DNA from: Candidatus Zixiibacteriota bacterium
GTDB taxonomy: Bacteria > Zixibacteria > MSB-5A5 > GN15 > FEB-12
Assembly (NCBI GenBank): GCA_034439475.1
Contig: JAWXAN010000042.1
Location: 1-64,000 of the forward strand
Length of the DNA: 64,000 nt
Reading direction: 5' to 3'
Shown here: piece by piece, positions 53,289 through 60,790 of the stretch
Numbering within the stretch: position 1 is the first letter of the stretch
How the letters are laid out: every line of letters starts with the position of its first letter
Translations under genes and position numbers: made by a program
The notes under the pieces: generated by a model
Seen by the model: the letters and a program-made list of their open reading frames with translations, nothing else
What the model was told of the DNA's origin: nothing
Database searches by the model: none

Positions 53289-54182
53289 ATGGGTTCAGGA
53301 TTTTGGTATCTCATCGCTTCGGTTCTCTTCTGGGGAGTCTCTTACATCTCCATCAAAATAGTGCTGGCCGAGCTTGAGCCGGTCGAAATGATATCGGGCC
53401 GTCTGATTTTAGCTTCGCTCGCGCTCGGCGCCGTTCTTCTTTTCAGGCGCACAGATCCCTTCCGAATCTCCAATTGGCTCGGCATACTCGCCATGTCCGC
53501 GGTAATTTTTCTTCATCTTTGGGTGATGGCGACCGGAATGCAGGAGACGACGGCATCCAATACGGCTTGGATTTTAACCACCGCCCCATTTTTTGTCGCG
53601 CTCCTCTCATGGATGTATCTGAAAGAAAAGCTCAATGCTTCGCAATGGATTGGATTACTGGTTGCCTGCATCGGTGTGGTTGCGCTTGTCTACAACGGCA
53701 ATCCGGCGAATTTGGCGTGGTCTAATTCACGTGGGGATATAATTGTTCTCGGTTCCTGTCTTACATGGGGCGTATACACCGTCGGCATGCGGAGATTGTC
53801 TCAGAAGGTCGATCCACTGGTCGCCACATTCTGGATGTGCCTCATCGCCTCGTGCGTGTGGGTGCCGCATACTCTCTATCACACCGGCTACCAAAAATAT
53901 CTTGACCTCAGTCCGAACGCAGCCGGCCACCTGATCTTTCTTGGGATTTTTTGCCTCGCACTCGCCTTTTGGTTCTGGTCAGAGGGATTAAAACGCCAGC
54001 CTGCAGCCGAAGTCGGCGTGTATCTCTATGTCGAGCCGCTTATCACTGTAGTCGCGGCCTGGTGGCTCATCGACGAGGGAATCACGCTCTGGCTTATTAT
54101 CGGAGCGATATTAATCACTCTCGGTGTCTATATCTCAGAGCGATATAACAGAAAATCTTTCAGCGCAGAGGCAGAGAAATAG
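53289..54182 (+). CDS. EamA-family membrane transporter
   Basis: A 297-residue protein with ten hydrophobic segments in two repeats of five, as in the EamA/DMT drug-metabolite transporter family (FWYLIASVLFWGVSYISIKIV; MQETTASNTAWILTTAPFFVALLSW; YLYVEPLITVVAAWWLIDEGI). ATG 53289 is chosen with AAGG ahead; an in-frame ATG at 53088 would add 67 residues unlike transporter sequence. A second EamA gene starts 2 bases after its stop; the pair may work together. Substrate unknown. Confidence 0.88.
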   Translation: MGSGFWYLIASVLFWGVSYISIKIVLAELEPVEMISGRLILASLALGAVLLFRRTDPFRISNWLGILAMSAVIFLHLWVMATGMQETTASNTAWILTTAPFFVALLSWMYLKEKLNASQWIGLLVACIGVVALVYNGNPANLAWSNSRGDIIVLGSCLTWGVYTVGMRRLSQKVDPLVATFWMCLIASCVWVPHTLYHTGYQKYLDLSPNAAGHLIFLGIFCLALAFWFWSEGLKRQPAAEVGVYLYVEPLITVVAAWWLIDEGITLWLIIGAILITLGVYISERYNRKSFSAEAEK

Positions 54183-54184
54183 AA

Positions 54185-55057
54185 ATGCTGGGAACACGGT
54201 TGCTGCTTTTGTCATGCGTTATCATCTGGGGCTGGACATTTGTCGCCACTAGAATTTGCCTTGAGTATATAAATCAATATGAACTCATAGGGATACGACT
54301 TTTGATCGGTCTGCCGATTTTGCTCGGAATAATTCTTGCCAAAAAAATCCGATGGACATTCGGCCACAAAGACTTAAAATATATCATCGCTGGCTCTTCC
54401 ATAATCATCGCGCATTTCCTTATTCAGGCCACAGCCCTGAAATACACAACCGCAACCAATACCGGCTGGATAATTTCCATGACCCCGCTTATCACTGCGG
54501 TCCTTGCCTATCTTTTTCTCAAAGAAAGACTTGGCAAAGGGGAAATCGCAGGAATAATTATCTCCACTTTCGGTGTGCTGCTTTTGGTGAGCAAGGGTGA
54601 CTTTGTGAATCTCGACTGGCTCCAAAGCAAAGGGGACTGGATGATATTGATTTCGGTCTTTACATGGGCAATTTATACAATCACCACCCGCGACCTCTCG
54701 CGCCAACATCACCCTCTGATCGTGACGCTTGTTGTTTTCTCACCGCTCCTTATAGTATGCTTAACATATATGCTTGGGACATCGGCAATGACGTCATTTA
54801 CCTCGCTTCCAGTAAAACCAATAATCGCGCTTTTGTTTCTTGGCACACTCGGGACAGTGGCCCAGTGGTTCTGGCAGGAGGGAGTAGCGCGGCTCGGTGC
54901 GGCCAAGGCCGGAATCTTTCTTTATTTGGAACCGGTTGCGACAACTGTTCTTGCTGTCCCTTTGATTGCCGATGAGCGCTTCGGATTTTTTACCGCTATC
55001 GGCGGACTATTGGTCCTTTTTGGTGTCTGGTGGGCATCGAGAACCGCAACTAAGTAA
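54185..55057 (+). CDS. EamA-family membrane transporter
   Basis: A 290-residue DMT transporter, ten hydrophobic segments (LLLLSCVIIWGWTFVATRICLE; TNTGWIISMTPLITAVLAYLF; AGIFLYLEPVATTVLAVPLI). It is a paralogue of the upstream gene and nearly touches it, so the two are co-transcribed. Substrate unknown; they could be two alternative exporters or a two-subunit transporter. Confidence 0.88.
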   Translation: MLGTRLLLLSCVIIWGWTFVATRICLEYINQYELIGIRLLIGLPILLGIILAKKIRWTFGHKDLKYIIAGSSIIIAHFLIQATALKYTTATNTGWIISMTPLITAVLAYLFLKERLGKGEIAGIIISTFGVLLLVSKGDFVNLDWLQSKGDWMILISVFTWAIYTITTRDLSRQHHPLIVTLVVFSPLLIVCLTYMLGTSAMTSFTSLPVKPIIALLFLGTLGTVAQWFWQEGVARLGAAKAGIFLYLEPVATTVLAVPLIADERFGFFTAIGGLLVLFGVWWASRTATK

Positions 55058-55083
55058 ACAAAAAAAGCAATTGAAATCGTTGC

Positions 55084-55125
55084 GAGTCCGCCTGTGGCGG
55101 AGTGCGGTGCAAGAAATCAAAGCCG
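55084..55125 (-). repeat. dispersed element A copy 4
   Basis: Read on the minus strand: CGGCTTTGATTTCTTGCACC, GCACTCCGCC, ACAGGCGGACTC. Compared with 49520 on the plus strand it differs at only a few positions over about 40 bases. Confidence 0.65.
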
Positions 55126-55139
55126 AACCCCCAACCCTG

Positions 55140-55174
55140 TCGTTGCGAGGAGCGAAGCGACGAAGCAATCTCAG
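55140..55174 (-). repeat. dispersed element B copy 2
   Basis: Minus strand CTGAGATTGCTTCGTCGC, then TTCGCTCCTCGCAACGA. It matches element B copy 1 at 19453 at both ends. Such CGTTGCGAGG-type elements are seen in intergenic DNA of many uncultured bacteria (from memory). Other mosaic sequence fills 55175-55312. Confidence 0.6.
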
Positions 55175-55312
55175 TTTCCGATATTCGTGATGTAAGGCGC
55201 CCCCGCCTGACAGGCTAATATCTTTTCGCGCGGTCCGCCGTGGTGGACTGTCGCGCGCCATTGTAGGGGGCAACCCCCTGTGGTTGCCATCTTTGCCCCG
55301 TCATCTCTTCCC

Positions 55313-55332
55313 AGACGCGACGCGGCAATCTT
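55313..55332 (-). repeat. dispersed element B, partial copy
   Basis: Minus strand AAGATTGCCGCGTCGCGTCT, matching the AGATTGCCGCGTCG core of the 19453 copy. The remainder of 55058-55441 holds no supported gene. Confidence 0.5.
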
Positions 55333-55441
55333 ATGTTCTTCAATATTCGTAGATCGATACCATCCGAGGTCTCGACACCTTCCCTTCCCCCTACAAAATC
55401 CATAGCAAATCGATGGTAAATCAGACCTCGCATTTCTTTGT

Positions 55442-55870
55442 ATGATGCACACCCAATCCCAACGGCGATGGTTTCTCCACACCGCCCTTAGCTATCTCGG
55501 CACGCCCTACATTTGGGGCGGTGATGACCCATCAGGTTTTGACTGTTCGGGCTTTGTACAGGAATGTCTCAAATCGGCAGGGATTTGGCCGAACAATAAG
55601 GACGCAACCGCACAGGAGTTAGTAACTTACTTCAAATCCAAGGAGATCGCATCCCCCCATGAAGGCGCAGTGCTTTTTACCATGAACGAAAATTCACTTG
55701 CCACACATGTTGTCATCTGTCTCGACGAATATTTCCAAATTGGCGCAAGCGGCGGACGAAGCAGTACAATCTTCGCCCAAATTGCATGGGATACAAATGC
55801 TTATATCAAAATCCGAAAGATTGAATTGCCCCCCGGCAAATTCGCGCTGGTCGATCCATTTGCGCCATAA
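55442..55870 (+). CDS. NlpC/P60-family cysteine peptidase
   Basis: A 142-residue single NlpC/P60 domain, usually a peptidoglycan peptidase. Catalytic Cys35 lies in GFDCSGFVQ, His89 in ATHVVICL, and a polar third residue is plausible near His89. The usual GTPYIWGG start is present. No signal peptide is seen, so it may act in the cytosol, be exported by another path, or belong to a larger process. A hairpin at 55887-55914 follows. Confidence 0.87.
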   Translation: MMHTQSQRRWFLHTALSYLGTPYIWGGDDPSGFDCSGFVQECLKSAGIWPNNKDATAQELVTYFKSKEIASPHEGAVLFTMNENSLATHVVICLDEYFQIGASGGRSSTIFAQIAWDTNAYIKIRKIELPPGKFALVDPFAP

Positions 55871-55886
55871 AAAAAGAGAAAAAAAT

Positions 55887-55914
55887 GAGCCATCCAGTTA
55901 GGGGCTGGATGGCT
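55887..55914 (-). terminator. perfect hairpin with T-run on the minus strand
   Basis: GAGCCATCCAG (55887-55897) and CTGGATGGCTC (55904-55914) are perfect 11-bp complements. On the minus strand a T-rich run (ATTTTTTTCTC) follows, so it reads as a terminator for minus-strand transcripts. The nearest minus gene, PtsN-like, ends 275 bases to the right. The stretch 55915-56188 shows no gene I can support. Confidence 0.6.
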
Positions 55915-56188
55915 CGGGCAGGCAAAAGGGTACCATAAGGACAAGGAATTAATGCCTGAATTTTTATGCAAACTATACAATGATAATTATCGCGCGGAAG
56001 TTCCTCATATCTCAAAGCTGTCGTCCAAATTTTCGGCGACCCTAAGAGAGTCATCCGAATGCTGTGTCTTGGTAGTAAGACGAAAGAGCGTTAAAAAAGT
56101 TTAATTTAATTTGAAAATAATTCTAACAAATTATCGCGAAAGGACTTTGTGAATGAATTGACAGTGAAACAGAGGTTAATCAGTAAAA

Positions 56189-56683
56189 CTAACCGCGGAG
56201 CGCGCGAATAACTTCGCCCGTGTTTGTGACATCCCGAAGTTCCTGACGGATATCTTCGCGCGCCACAAGGGTGGTTAAGGCTTTGAAGGCTTTGAGATAC
56301 AGCGAGTCATCGTATGGTGGGGCGGCCATTACAAAAAAAAGATGCGTCAACTCTTTATCGGGCGCGTCAAAATCATAGCCCGGGGTCGAGCGTGCGAAAC
56401 CAATAATAAAATCTTTGGCCTGCAAAGACCTAATGTGCGGCACAGCGACACCATACCCGATTGCTGTGCTGGCTTTGCGCTCGCGGTTGATGAAGTCTGT
56501 CAGAAGTTTATTCTGGTTGCCGATTTTGGCGCCGAAATTCAGCAGCCCGACCAATTCAGCGAGAATCGATTCTTTGCTTCGCTGAAGCCATTTCTCGCGC
56601 GAGCTGTCTTCGATGTAAGGCTCGACGATTGTTTCCATCTCGAGTTTAACAAGGTCTTCGGTGATGTATCGCGCAAGGTTCAT
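56189..56683 (-). CDS. PtsN-like EIIA domain protein
   Basis: A 164-residue PTS EIIA fructose/nitrogen-type domain (GVAVPHIRS with His83 as the phosphorylation site). Such proteins carry phosphate in regulatory PTS chains or control transport and kinases. No other PTS gene is in the window. ATG 56683 starts the domain; an upstream in-frame ATG at 56821 lacks support. No strong ribosome site is seen. Confidence 0.85.
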   Translation of the reverse strand: MNLARYITEDLVKLEMETIVEPYIEDSSREKWLQRSKESILAELVGLLNFGAKIGNQNKLLTDFINRERKASTAIGYGVAVPHIRSLQAKDFIIGFARSTPGYDFDAPDKELTHLFFVMAAPPYDDSLYLKAFKALTTLVAREDIRQELRDVTNTGEVIRALRG

Positions 56684-56899
56684 GGGGCCATTATAATTGC
56701 CACTTGACCTTAAGGAAATAAAAGATGTGATTGAATTAAAGAAACAATGCAAATTTTGGGAAAAATGCCATTCTCGGAGATTGGATTTAGAATTTTTCCA
56801 GGTTGAAATGAAAATTTTCAATAATACTTCATACTTTGTTTGATATATATGCGTCTATTAAGTATAAAAATGAATCTCTTCTCAGTATCGAGGACAACG

Positions 56900-58264
56900 A
56901 TGAAAAAAGTAATTCGCTGTGTGGCTGCGCTATCGTTGATAGCCTGCTTGGTTAATTTACCCGCTGGAAATATTCTTGCAACTCCACCATCAGACAAACC
57001 TGTTCATGTAACTCTCGAAGCAGAGGGTACGTTTGAGGCAGGGCGTCCAGCTACGTTGAAGCTGGTTTATCGTCGAGATGAAAGTATTTCCTCGTTTAAC
57101 CTTGTCAAAGTTACAGTGGAGCCATTGGGTAAAACGGTTGTCCATAGCAAAACCGAGTGGCAGAGCGATTTTAGTTCATCCGAGGAGTTTGAAGAGCTAA
57201 TCACGCTGACTATTCCACACGGAGAGACAAGCGGAGTTTTCATTATCTTTTACTTCGGTAAATTCCGATGGCCTCATGTAAAATCGTTTGTCTCAACTGG
57301 TGACACCATTGAAATTCATAAAGGTGATATAACGAAGGATCCACCTCCATTCGACGACCTCTTTGGGGACAGCGCTCTGGGAATTAAAGGCAAGCCTCCT
57401 CGCAATGCAGCGGAAAGTTCATATTTTTTTCCTCCTCCCCCACCGCCGCCTTTCGTCAATCCGGATGATACCAATTGGCTCATAATTGACAGTATGAATG
57501 CGGTTTGGATAGGCGGTGATCGCCCATCAACCCGACCGGCCGATTCAGTACGGCTTAACCGATCAAAAGCCGATAAGTTGCGCGATGAAATGAAAGAAAA
57601 GGAGAAGACACCCTTAGATAGTTTGGACAGCGAGGTTTACGAAATAGACGGTGAGTACTTCCACCGGTTGAGAGGCGAATATAAGTTTCGGCACACTCCC
57701 GGGATCACCGACATTAAAGCCCATCACCAACACAGGTATGACTCGCTGTTGGCGGCCCATCCTGACCCTAAGCTGTATGATTTCATTTTTGACTTACGAG
57801 ATTCAGGCAACTACCGCTTTGCCGAGTCGCTTATCACGAAGCTTGAGCCAACCGACAGCGTCGGACTTTACCGAGCGTTAGTCACGAGAAAGACCCTCAA
57901 TGAACTTCACAAGAAGGGAATTAAGTTTAAACAGGGGCCAGAGCTTTTGCGCCAAGAGGCGGAACAGATGGAACGTCGTCACCAGGAAGTAAGACGACTA
58001 GACTCGCTTCGATACGAAGAGCCTGATTCAATACAAAGAAACAGTGAATCGCAATTAGATAATGAAACGCAATCGACTATTTACCTTGAGGGATTCGAGG
58101 GTTTTTTTCCGGGGGATTGGACAGTATTTGATGAGGAACCTACAGGCGGGTATACCTACTGGGGGAAAGTATCAGGTATAAAATACACCGGAAGTTCTTC
58201 CGTTTGGTGCAACGGAACAGGTGTCTCTCCACTTGAGGGCTACTCTAACTGGATGGATGCCTGA
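56900..58264 (+). CDS. exported protein, C-terminal domain apparently truncated
   Basis: 454 residues. A signal peptide (MKKVIRCVAALSLIACLVNLPAG..LA), a beta-rich N-part, a Pro-rich linker (FPPPPPPPF), a charged helical region, and a C-terminal start of a choice-of-anchor/MAM-like beta-sandwich (EGFEGFFPGDWTVFDEEPTGGYTYWGKVSG...SSVWCNG) that ends abruptly at NWMDA. That fold normally continues for 100 or more residues. The stop is 10 bases before the end of the restriction gene. ATG 56900 is chosen with GAGG ahead. It may be a broken remnant or a naturally short protein. Confidence 0.75.
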   Translation: MKKVIRCVAALSLIACLVNLPAGNILATPPSDKPVHVTLEAEGTFEAGRPATLKLVYRRDESISSFNLVKVTVEPLGKTVVHSKTEWQSDFSSSEEFEELITLTIPHGETSGVFIIFYFGKFRWPHVKSFVSTGDTIEIHKGDITKDPPPFDDLFGDSALGIKGKPPRNAAESSYFFPPPPPPPFVNPDDTNWLIIDSMNAVWIGGDRPSTRPADSVRLNRSKADKLRDEMKEKEKTPLDSLDSEVYEIDGEYFHRLRGEYKFRHTPGITDIKAHHQHRYDSLLAAHPDPKLYDFIFDLRDSGNYRFAESLITKLEPTDSVGLYRALVTRKTLNELHKKGIKFKQGPELLRQEAEQMERRHQEVRRLDSLRYEEPDSIQRNSESQLDNETQSTIYLEGFEGFFPGDWTVFDEEPTGGYTYWGKVSGIKYTGSSSVWCNGTGVSPLEGYSNWMDA

Positions 58265-58274
58265 ATGCGAATGA

Positions 58275-59024
58275 CTACACCACGACCATTTCTTCGAACA
58301 GTAGTTCAAGTTTTACCCCTCTTATTCTAAAACAACTTCCATGATCGTGAGGCTTACCGAAACTCTTCGAATGCAGCGTCTTATAGGCTCCAATACGAAT
58401 ATCAAACATTATAAGGCCGTCCTCAATCCCTTTCAGAAATTTGTCGAAATTCAAGTCAAGGTAGAAAATCGCGGAAGTATAATGAAAATATTCAAAGTCG
58501 CCTACTTTCTTCGAGTCAGCTCTTACGAAAAGCATCGCTCGTAATTTGTCACTTATACGCTGTCTGAGGTCTTCAAATGTCCAATATATCTCAGTAGACT
58601 CAAGACTCTGGTTTTTAATACTTTTGATCTGTAGCAGGACGCGATGAATAGATCTGTCTACCTTTAATCCGAAGCTATAACCTCCTATATGTGAGTTGAA
58701 ACAATTACCAAAGCATGATGTATGAAGGACTTTTAAAGCAGGGAATGTTTTATCCGGAGTGCCAAACTTGCCAGTTAAAGTAGCGTTTACTTTTGCAGGG
58801 AATGAGGGGGACTTGGTAAAAATTGTAACGTAAGAGTTGGATCGTGCACGCTGGCTCTTAACTTCAATGCCCTCAAAGTCAGGATTCTTCTTATTATTTT
58901 CAGTGATTCCTAAATGATACTCGAAAGTAAATCCAATGCCCGTGTTGTTACTTCGCAAAGACTGAACAAACCCTAGGGCTTTGATTCGCTGAAATTCCTT
59001 TAAGAGATTTTCCTTATTTACCAT
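58275..59024 (-). CDS. MvaI/BcnI-family type II restriction endonuclease
   Basis: A 249-residue protein. The start resembles MvaI/BcnI enzymes: SLRSNNTGIGFTFEYHLGI, then the catalytic D-x4-E-x-K set Asp49, Glu54, Lys56 in PDFEGIEVKSQR. The family cuts CC(W or S)GG-type sites as a monomer; the exact site here is inference. ATG 59024 overlaps the end of the XRE regulator by 11 bases (coupled); a longer frame to 59069 is less likely. The neighbouring methyltransferase protects the host. Confidence 0.85.
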   Translation of the reverse strand: MVNKENLLKEFQRIKALGFVQSLRSNNTGIGFTFEYHLGITENNKKNPDFEGIEVKSQRARSNSYVTIFTKSPSFPAKVNATLTGKFGTPDKTFPALKVLHTSCFGNCFNSHIGGYSFGLKVDRSIHRVLLQIKSIKNQSLESTEIYWTFEDLRQRISDKLRAMLFVRADSKKVGDFEYFHYTSAIFYLDLNFDKFLKGIEDGLIMFDIRIGAYKTLHSKSFGKPHDHGSCFRIRGVKLELLFEEMVVV

Positions 59025-59274
59025 CTTTAAGAGGTCTTGAAGGCAAAAAGTCTTTTGGGCTACAGTCAAAGAATCGGCTTAATTTATTAATGTGGGAGAG
59101 ATTGTACTTGGCGGTATGTTTTGGACTTTCAATTTTGCCTATAAAGCCAGGAGAAACATTTAGAACTTCTGCGAGGTCAGCCTGAGTCATTCCGGACTTT
59201 TCCCGCATATCTCTAACGGCTTGTATCACAAATTTTTCTATGGGCGTCACTTTTTGTATCACAGCTATTGCCAA
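59014..59274 (-). CDS. XRE-type regulator of restriction-modification system
   Basis: An 86-residue protein with one helix-turn-helix (MREKSGMTQADLAEVLNVSPGFIGKIE). It stands immediately upstream of, and overlaps, the restriction gene. In type II systems a small C-protein of this kind delays endonuclease expression and represses itself. A perfect 16-bp palindrome (59301-59316) lies upstream of both it and the methyltransferase. Confidence 0.88.
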   Translation of the reverse strand: MAIAVIQKVTPIEKFVIQAVRDMREKSGMTQADLAEVLNVSPGFIGKIESPKHTAKYNLSHINKLSRFFDCSPKDFLPSRPLKDGK

Positions 59275-59300
59275 ACTAACCTAAATTTGTTAATCTGTCA

Positions 59301-59316
59301 CTTACCTATAGGTAAG
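59301..59316. promoter_or_regulatory. perfect 16-bp palindrome, likely regulator operator
   Basis: CTTACCTATAGGTAAG is its own reverse complement. It lies between the divergent regulator and methyltransferase genes, 26 bases from the regulator start and 13 bases before the methyltransferase ATG. The TATAGG part could overlap a -10 box. Binding by the XRE protein is inferred. Confidence 0.65.
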
Positions 59317-59329
59317 CACATTTGAAGGG

Positions 59330-60610
59330 ATGAATCACTTGCTCGAGAGTTTGGTCAGCACAGAAAAAAAGTATGCCGATCCATTGTGGGATTTTAGGTC
59401 TGCTGATACAAAGCGCCACACCCATTGTTTCCATAATTATCCAGCGATGATGATTCCACAAATCGCTGGCGCACTATTGGACAAATATGGGGCTGGTGCA
59501 AAGCTACTGTTCGATCCGTATTGCGGATCAGGGACCTCACTGGTCGAGGCGAGTCTCAGAGGTATAGATTCGGTAGGAACAGATATAAACCCGCTTGCTC
59601 GACTAATGTCTTCAGCTAAAACCAGCTTTTTGCCCATAGACGAGTTAGACGGTTTGATTACTGAGTTTGGGGATATGATCTTCTGTTTGGGCTTCTCATG
59701 CGAAAAGGATTTGAAACCCACTTTACCAAACTTTAGGAACATTGATTTTTGGTTCTCACCTATTGTTAAGATGAAGCTAGCTCACGTATTGCAGTTTATT
59801 GGCACCATTGAGGATATTGGTATTCAGAGTTTCTTTAAGGTTTGTTTTAGCGAAACAATAAGAAAAGCATCATGGACACGAAATGGTGAGTTTAAGCTTT
59901 ATCGTATTACTGAAAAGCAAAGAGAAATTTTTGACCCTGATGTCTTTAAAATTATGGTGGCAAATCTTTATCGAGCACGAAATGGATTAAAGAGTTATAT
60001 GTATGATGCAAAGGGTAGAACCGCCGCCAAAGTGTTTGGATTCAACACGGTCGAAGGTATTCCTGACAATGTCCTGCAAAGGGAGTCCGTCGATATTATT
60101 GTGACATCTCCACCATATGGCGATTCTCGAACGACTGTTGCTTACGGTCAGTATTCACGATTGTCATTAGAGTGGCTCGGCTTTGAAGACGCGGGCAAGA
60201 TTGATTCCATGTTAATGGGTGGTAAGAAACCCAATAATTCCGAAAAATTCAAGACATATTATCTTTCTGAAATTGTATCAACCTTGTCAAGTAAAGATCC
60301 GAAGCGCACGGAAGATGTGATTTCATTCTACAAAGACTATGAGGCTTCGATTTCGCATGTGGCTCCTTTGCTGAAGAAAGGTGGAATTTCTTGCTATGTT
60401 GTCGGAAATCGAAAAGTTAAAGGACTCGTCTTACCAACAGATGAAATAACCGTTGAGCTCTTTAAAACTAGAGGATTTTCTCATCTCGAGACGATAATTA
60501 GAAACATACCAAATAAGCGGATGCCCAGTAGGAATAGTCCTTCTAATGTAACTGGTGAACTTGAAGACACCATGACTCAGGAATTTATCGTAGTTATGCG
60601 AAAAGACTAA
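59330..60610 (+). CDS. DNA methyltransferase, N4-cytosine type
   Basis: A 426-residue amino-methyltransferase. The SAM motif I DPYCGSGTS (62-70) comes first and the catalytic motif IV TSPPY (259-263) comes later, an order with a long insert between that may be the target-recognition region. TSPPY suggests N4-cytosine methylation, matching the CCNGG-type nuclease next to it. GAAGGG directly precedes ATG 59330, too close for a standard ribosome site. Divergent from regulator and endonuclease, from which the palindrome separates it. The island is richer in A+T to the eye than its neighbours. Confidence 0.87.
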   Translation: MNHLLESLVSTEKKYADPLWDFRSADTKRHTHCFHNYPAMMIPQIAGALLDKYGAGAKLLFDPYCGSGTSLVEASLRGIDSVGTDINPLARLMSSAKTSFLPIDELDGLITEFGDMIFCLGFSCEKDLKPTLPNFRNIDFWFSPIVKMKLAHVLQFIGTIEDIGIQSFFKVCFSETIRKASWTRNGEFKLYRITEKQREIFDPDVFKIMVANLYRARNGLKSYMYDAKGRTAAKVFGFNTVEGIPDNVLQRESVDIIVTSPPYGDSRTTVAYGQYSRLSLEWLGFEDAGKIDSMLMGGKKPNNSEKFKTYYLSEIVSTLSSKDPKRTEDVISFYKDYEASISHVAPLLKKGGISCYVVGNRKVKGLVLPTDEITVELFKTRGFSHLETIIRNIPNKRMPSRNSPSNVTGELEDTMTQEFIVVMRKD

Positions 60611-60659
60611 TTGCAAACGTGAGCTTGGTCGGGTCGTTTTCTTTCAACTTCCCCCCCTC

Positions 60660-60688
60660 TTGACTTCCTTCCCCCAACGCTATATTAT
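60660..60688 (+). promoter_or_regulatory. candidate promoter for aspS
   Basis: TTGACT at 60660-60665 and TATTAT at 60683-60688 are 17 bases apart, about 100 bases before GTG 60791. Confidence 0.5.
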
Positions 60689-60790
60689 ATAGCTTGAATA
60701 TGCCCTACCAGAATGTCACGTCAGATAACCTTAATTAATTCGGCATTGTGTCGATAATCAATTACATGCCAAATAGTTATCGAGGATTTA

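Noticed and set aside
55885-55938. Tiny frame overlapping the hairpin at 55887
   Set aside because: It is created by the repeat arms and has no ribosome site.
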